DNA from: DASQUK01 sp046723645
GTDB taxonomy: Bacteria > Actinomycetota > Acidimicrobiia > Acidimicrobiales > VFJN01
Assembly: GCA_046723645.1 (NCBI GenBank)
Contig: JBKOUY010000053.1
Coordinates: 1-16,587, forward strand
Reading direction: 5' to 3'
DNA length: 16,587 nt
Every line of letters begins with the position of its first letter. Positions within the stretch are counted from its first letter, which is position 1. Made by a program: the position numbers and the translations under genes. Of the stretch, positions 14,150 through 16,587 are shown in pieces. The notes beneath the pieces were generated by a model. It searched no databases, was not told the origin of the DNA, and saw only the letters and a list, made by a program, of their open reading frames with translations.

Positions 14150-14971
14150 TCAGCTCGGGCTCGACACGAGGTCGAGCACGTTGCGTCTCATCCATTCGAC
14201 GAAGGCGTCGCGGTCGCGGCTGATGCCGTCCCACGCCTCGTAGAAGGCGTTGTCCCGCACCGAGTAGCCGTGGGCGTAGCTGGGATGCGCGCCCCCGGGC
14301 GCCTCCGCCACGACGTCGACCACCCACGACGGCAGCACGACCGCACCCGGCCGCGGCTCGAGGGCGTCGACGATCTCCTCGACCGTGACCACCACCCGGT
14401 CGGCCGCCAGCGCCGCCTCCTTCTGCACCCCGATGATCCCCCACAGCTGCACGTTCCCGGCCCAATCCGCCTGCTGGGCATGGATGATGCTGACGTCCGG
14501 CCGCAGCGCCGCCACCGCGGTCAGGGCCTCGCCGGTGAACGGGCAGGCGATGGGGGCGACGTTGGCGGTGTTGTCGGGCAGGTCGGTGCCTGCGTAGCCG
14601 CGGAGCACCGCGAAGGGCAGGCCCGAGGCCCCGGCGACGTAGCGGTTCGCCATCCCGGCGTGGCTGTGCTCCTCGAGCTCCAGCGGGTGCGGCCAGCCGT
14701 GCTCGATGGCGTCTCGGAACCGGTGCAGCGACCCCACGCCGGGGTTGCCGCCCCAGGAGAACACGAGCCGGCGGGCGGCGCCCATGCCGATCATCTGGTC
14801 GTAGAGCACGTCGGGCGTGAGCCGCACCAGGGTCAGGTCGCGCCGGCCCTGGCGGAGGACCTCGTGCCCGGCGGCGAACGGAATGAGGTGGGTGAACCCC
14901 TCGAGCGCCACGGTGTCGCCGTCGTGGACGGCCGCGGCGACGGCGTCGGCCAGGCTGGCGATCTCGCTCAC
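14150..14971 (-). CDS. CoA-transferase subunit alpha (GctA/CatI/IpdA-like)
   Basis: This 273-aa alpha subunit starts at GTG 14971, which overlaps the aldehyde dehydrogenase stop (GTGA) and has GGTGGAG just upstream. The frame is open further upstream, but those residues are an antisense shadow of the dehydrogenase and do not match the family. Family segments include VALEGFTHLIPFAAGHEVLRQG, LTPDVLYDQMIGMGAARRLV, the Gly-rich FSWGGNPGVGS (71-81), TANVAPIACPFTGE, and IHAQQADWAGNVQLWG (163-178). The alpha subunit carries much of the CoA-binding surface, while the catalytic Glu is in beta. It probably acts on 3-oxoadipate with the subunit encoded at 12889-13635. A glutaconate- or IpdA-like role is the alternative. 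Confidence 0.87.
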   Translation of the reverse strand: MSEIASLADAVAAAVHDGDTVALEGFTHLIPFAAGHEVLRQGRRDLTLVRLTPDVLYDQMIGMGAARRLVFSWGGNPGVGSLHRFRDAIEHGWPHPLELEEHSHAGMANRYVAGASGLPFAVLRGYAGTDLPDNTANVAPIACPFTGEALTAVAALRPDVSIIHAQQADWAGNVQLWGIIGVQKEAALAADRVVVTVEEIVDALEPRPGAVVLPSWVVDVVAEAPGGAHPSYAHGYSVRDNAFYEAWDGISRDRDAFVEWMRRNVLDLVSSPS

Positions 14972-16446
14972 GACTCCACCACCGGCCGCGGGTACCAGGG
15001 CGGCAGCTGCGCGTCGACGTTGATCCAGACCGAGTGCGCGTCGGTGTACTCGTGCATCGCCTCGAAGCCCATCTCGCGCCCATAGCCCGACCGGCCCACG
15101 CCGCCGAACGGCGAGCCCGGGTTGACGCGCTTGTAGCTGTTGACCCACACCATCCCGGATCGGAACGCGCGGGCGATCCGGTGCGCCCGGGACAGGTCCC
15201 GCGTCCAGAGCCCGCCGCCGAGCCCGTAGTCGGTGCCGTTGGCGAGGGCGATCGCCTCGTCGTCGGTGCGGAACGTCGTGTAGCTGACGAACGGCCCGAA
15301 CACCTCTTCCTGGCTGACCCGGCTGGCGGCGTCTGCCCGCACCACGGTCGGCAGGACGTAGCAGCCACGGGCTAGCGCCGGGTCGTCGGGCTCCCTTCCG
15401 CCGGTGACGATCTCGGCGCCCTCGTCGAGCGCCACCTTGACGTACGCGAGCACCCGGTCGCGGTGCATCGGCGAGGTCAGCGGCCCCATCTCGGTCGAGT
15501 CGTCGAGCGGGTTCCCGAGCCGGATCGATGCGCCCAGCGACGCGAACCGCTCCACGAACTCGTCGGCGATCTCCTCGTGCAGGATGAGCCGGCTCCCGGC
15601 GATGCAGGCCTGGCCCTGGTTGTGGAAGATGGCGAACGCCGACCCGTTGACGGCGGCGGCGAGGTCGGCGTCGGGAAACACGACGTTGGCGCCCTTGCCG
15701 CCCAGCTCGAGCTGGACGCGCTTGAGGTTGCCAGCCGAGGCCTCGACGATCCGGCGGCCGGTGGCGGTCGACCCGGTGAACGCGATCTTGGCCACCCCCG
15801 GGTGCTCGGCGAGGTGTTGGCCTGCGGTCGGGCCGTAGCCGGGGACCACGTTGACCACGCCGGCGGGGATGCCGACCTCGGCCACCAGCTCGGCGACGCG
15901 CAGCGACGACAGCGGCGTCAGCTCGGCCGGCTTCAGCACCACCGTGTTGCCCGCGGCGAGCGCCGGACCGAGCTTCCAGCCACAGAACATCAGCGGGAAG
16001 TTCCAGGGCACGATCTGCCCGACCACGCCCAGCGGCGCCCGCTCGACGTAGTTCAGGAACCCGGACTCGACCGGCACGACCGACCCCTGCACCTTGTCCG
16101 CCATGCCGCCGAAGTAGCGGAACGTGACCGCCGTGCGCGGCACGTCGAGACCGCGGGAGTCACGGATGGGATGGCCGGTGTCGCGGCTCTCGAGCCGGGC
16201 CAGCTCGTCGGTGTTGTCGTCGATGGCGTCGGCGAGCCGTAGCAGCAGCCTCCCCCGCTCGGCCGCCGGGGTGGCGGACCATGCGGGGAACGCGGCGGTG
16301 GCCGCTGCTACGGCCCGATCGACGTCCTCGGCGCGCGCCTCGGCCACCTCGGCCAGCACCGAGCAGTCGTGGGGGTCGAGCACCTCGATGGTCGCGCCGG
16401 CCAGACCGTCGACGAACTCCCCGTCGATGAAAAGCCGTGTTTGCAT
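14968..16446 (-). CDS. NAD(P)-dependent aldehyde dehydrogenase
   Basis: This full-length 492-aa member of the aldehyde dehydrogenase superfamily has every catalytic element: oxyanion Asn149 in VPWNFPL, cofactor Lys172 in LKPAELTP, FTGSTATG (223-230), general base Glu247 in LELGGKGANVV, and the nucleophile Cys281 in NQGQACIAGSR. EEVFGPF and the C-terminal PFGGVGRSGYGREMG are also present. It oxidises an aldehyde to the acid in the cytoplasm. The substrate is unknown; by position an aromatic-derived semialdehyde or benzaldehyde-type compound feeding the operon is plausible, and betaine-aldehyde-like activity cannot be excluded. It is the first gene of the operon, and its ATG directly abuts a 12-bp inverted repeat with no Shine-Dalgarno of its own. 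The stop overlaps the next start (GTGA). Confidence 0.92.
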   Translation of the reverse strand: MQTRLFIDGEFVDGLAGATIEVLDPHDCSVLAEVAEARAEDVDRAVAAATAAFPAWSATPAAERGRLLLRLADAIDDNTDELARLESRDTGHPIRDSRGLDVPRTAVTFRYFGGMADKVQGSVVPVESGFLNYVERAPLGVVGQIVPWNFPLMFCGWKLGPALAAGNTVVLKPAELTPLSSLRVAELVAEVGIPAGVVNVVPGYGPTAGQHLAEHPGVAKIAFTGSTATGRRIVEASAGNLKRVQLELGGKGANVVFPDADLAAAVNGSAFAIFHNQGQACIAGSRLILHEEIADEFVERFASLGASIRLGNPLDDSTEMGPLTSPMHRDRVLAYVKVALDEGAEIVTGGREPDDPALARGCYVLPTVVRADAASRVSQEEVFGPFVSYTTFRTDDEAIALANGTDYGLGGGLWTRDLSRAHRIARAFRSGMVWVNSYKRVNPGSPFGGVGRSGYGREMGFEAMHEYTDAHSVWINVDAQLPPWYPRPVVES

Positions 16447-16473
16447 CGGCTCGAAACCGGAGGTTTCGAGCCG
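16447..16473 (-). promoter_or_regulatory. Perfect 12-bp inverted repeat abutting the operon start codon
   Basis: CGGCTCGAAACC (16447-16458) and GGTTTCGAGCCG (16462-16473) are exact reverse complements around 3 bases. The repeat touches the ATG of the aldehyde dehydrogenase gene, leaving no room for a ribosome-binding site other than within the stem. It could be a repressor operator of the TetR/GntR type overlapping a leaderless start, or an RNA hairpin that hides the start. A second small stem, GCCGCC/GGCGGC (16484-16489 with 16494-16499), is just upstream. Confidence 0.5.
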
Positions 16474-16541
16474 AGTCGTTGGCGCCGCCTGACGGCGGCC
16501 CTCATCGCCCGTCGCTCGACCCGCAAATCCCGATAGAGCGA

Positions 16542-16587
16542 CCCCCGGGGGGGGCCGCGGGGGCCGCAGCCCCCCCCCCCCCCCCCC
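16542..16587. other. G/C homopolymer tract at the window end, probable assembly artefact
   Basis: Runs of 5 C, 8 G, 5 G and finally 18 C occur within 46 bases. Nothing else in the window resembles this. Such sequence at a terminus usually reflects low-quality reads or a contig end, and no feature should be built on it. Confidence 0.7.

Noticed and set aside
14972..15148. 59-residue N-terminal extension of CoA-transferase alpha
   Set aside because: It lies wholly within the aldehyde dehydrogenase gene in another frame. The GTG at 14971 with GGTGGAG upstream gives the normal family start.
13764..15368. 534-aa minus-strand open frame
   Set aside because: It is out of frame with the CoA-transferase alpha, SnoaL-like and aldehyde dehydrogenase genes, whose proteins have full family motifs. 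It is Arg/Pro-rich shadow.
1..16587. CRISPR arrays, insertion sequences, tRNA or rRNA genes
   Set aside because: I found no regularly spaced identical repeats, no transposase or integrase frame and no recognisable tRNA or rRNA sequence on either strand by eye.
16542..16587. G-quadruplex or telomere-like end
   Set aside because: The runs are single homopolymers exactly at the sequence end, more simply explained by assembly or read-quality artefact.

Overview
The window is strongly GC-rich, with codons ending almost always in G or C. It carries actinobacterial hallmarks: GTG starts, ATGA/GTGA gene overlaps, a Tat-exported DyP peroxidase, an AAA-LuxR regulator and a winged-helix HTH_42 protein. 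A soil or sediment actinobacterium, perhaps of the Acidimicrobiia type, fits, but no marker gene fixes the taxon. The left edge cuts a gene. The right edge ends in G/C homopolymers that look like a contig end.

Layout. (1) 1-681, plus strand: 3' part of a winged-helix protein, converging on a two-gene minus-strand unit (phosphotransferase 1373-2458, then an orphan protein 706-1368). (2) 2541-2745, minus strand: a compact structured element with a very strong Shine-Dalgarno, two overlapping tiny ORFs (14 and 34 aa) and several hairpins. (3) 2819-6795, minus strand: an iron/heme module read in the order EfeO/EfeM-type lipoprotein, EfeB DyP peroxidase, an 82-aa protein, and a membrane-anchored 430-aa protein. 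The 82-aa protein duplicates the C-terminus of the 430-aa one. A DtxR-like palindrome overlaps the promoter ahead of efeO. (4) 6929-7345, plus strand: six helically phased CTGKGGR repeats, a TTGACG/CAAGAT promoter, about 285 nt rich in hairpins (one with a UUCG tetraloop) and a strong intrinsic terminator. This looks like a free-standing structured RNA gene of a family I cannot identify, and it is the best novelty candidate here. (5) 7726-10530, plus strand: a large ATPase/LuxR transcription factor. (6) 10617-16446, minus strand: a tightly coupled six-gene catabolic operon. In transcription order it is aldehyde dehydrogenase, CoA-transferase alpha, SnoaL/NTF2-like protein, CoA-transferase beta, maleylacetate reductase and thiolase.

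How the genes work together. The operon can take maleylacetate to 3-oxoadipate (reductase), activate it to 3-oxoadipyl-CoA (CoA-transferase) and cleave it to succinyl-CoA and acetyl-CoA (thiolase). That is the lower end of an aromatic (hydroxyquinol or chlorocatechol-like) pathway; no ring-cleaving enzyme lies in the window. A near-perfect hairpin at 10541-10600 separates the convergent LuxR gene and operon. EfeO and EfeB are two of the three parts of the Efe iron system; the EfeU permease is absent here.
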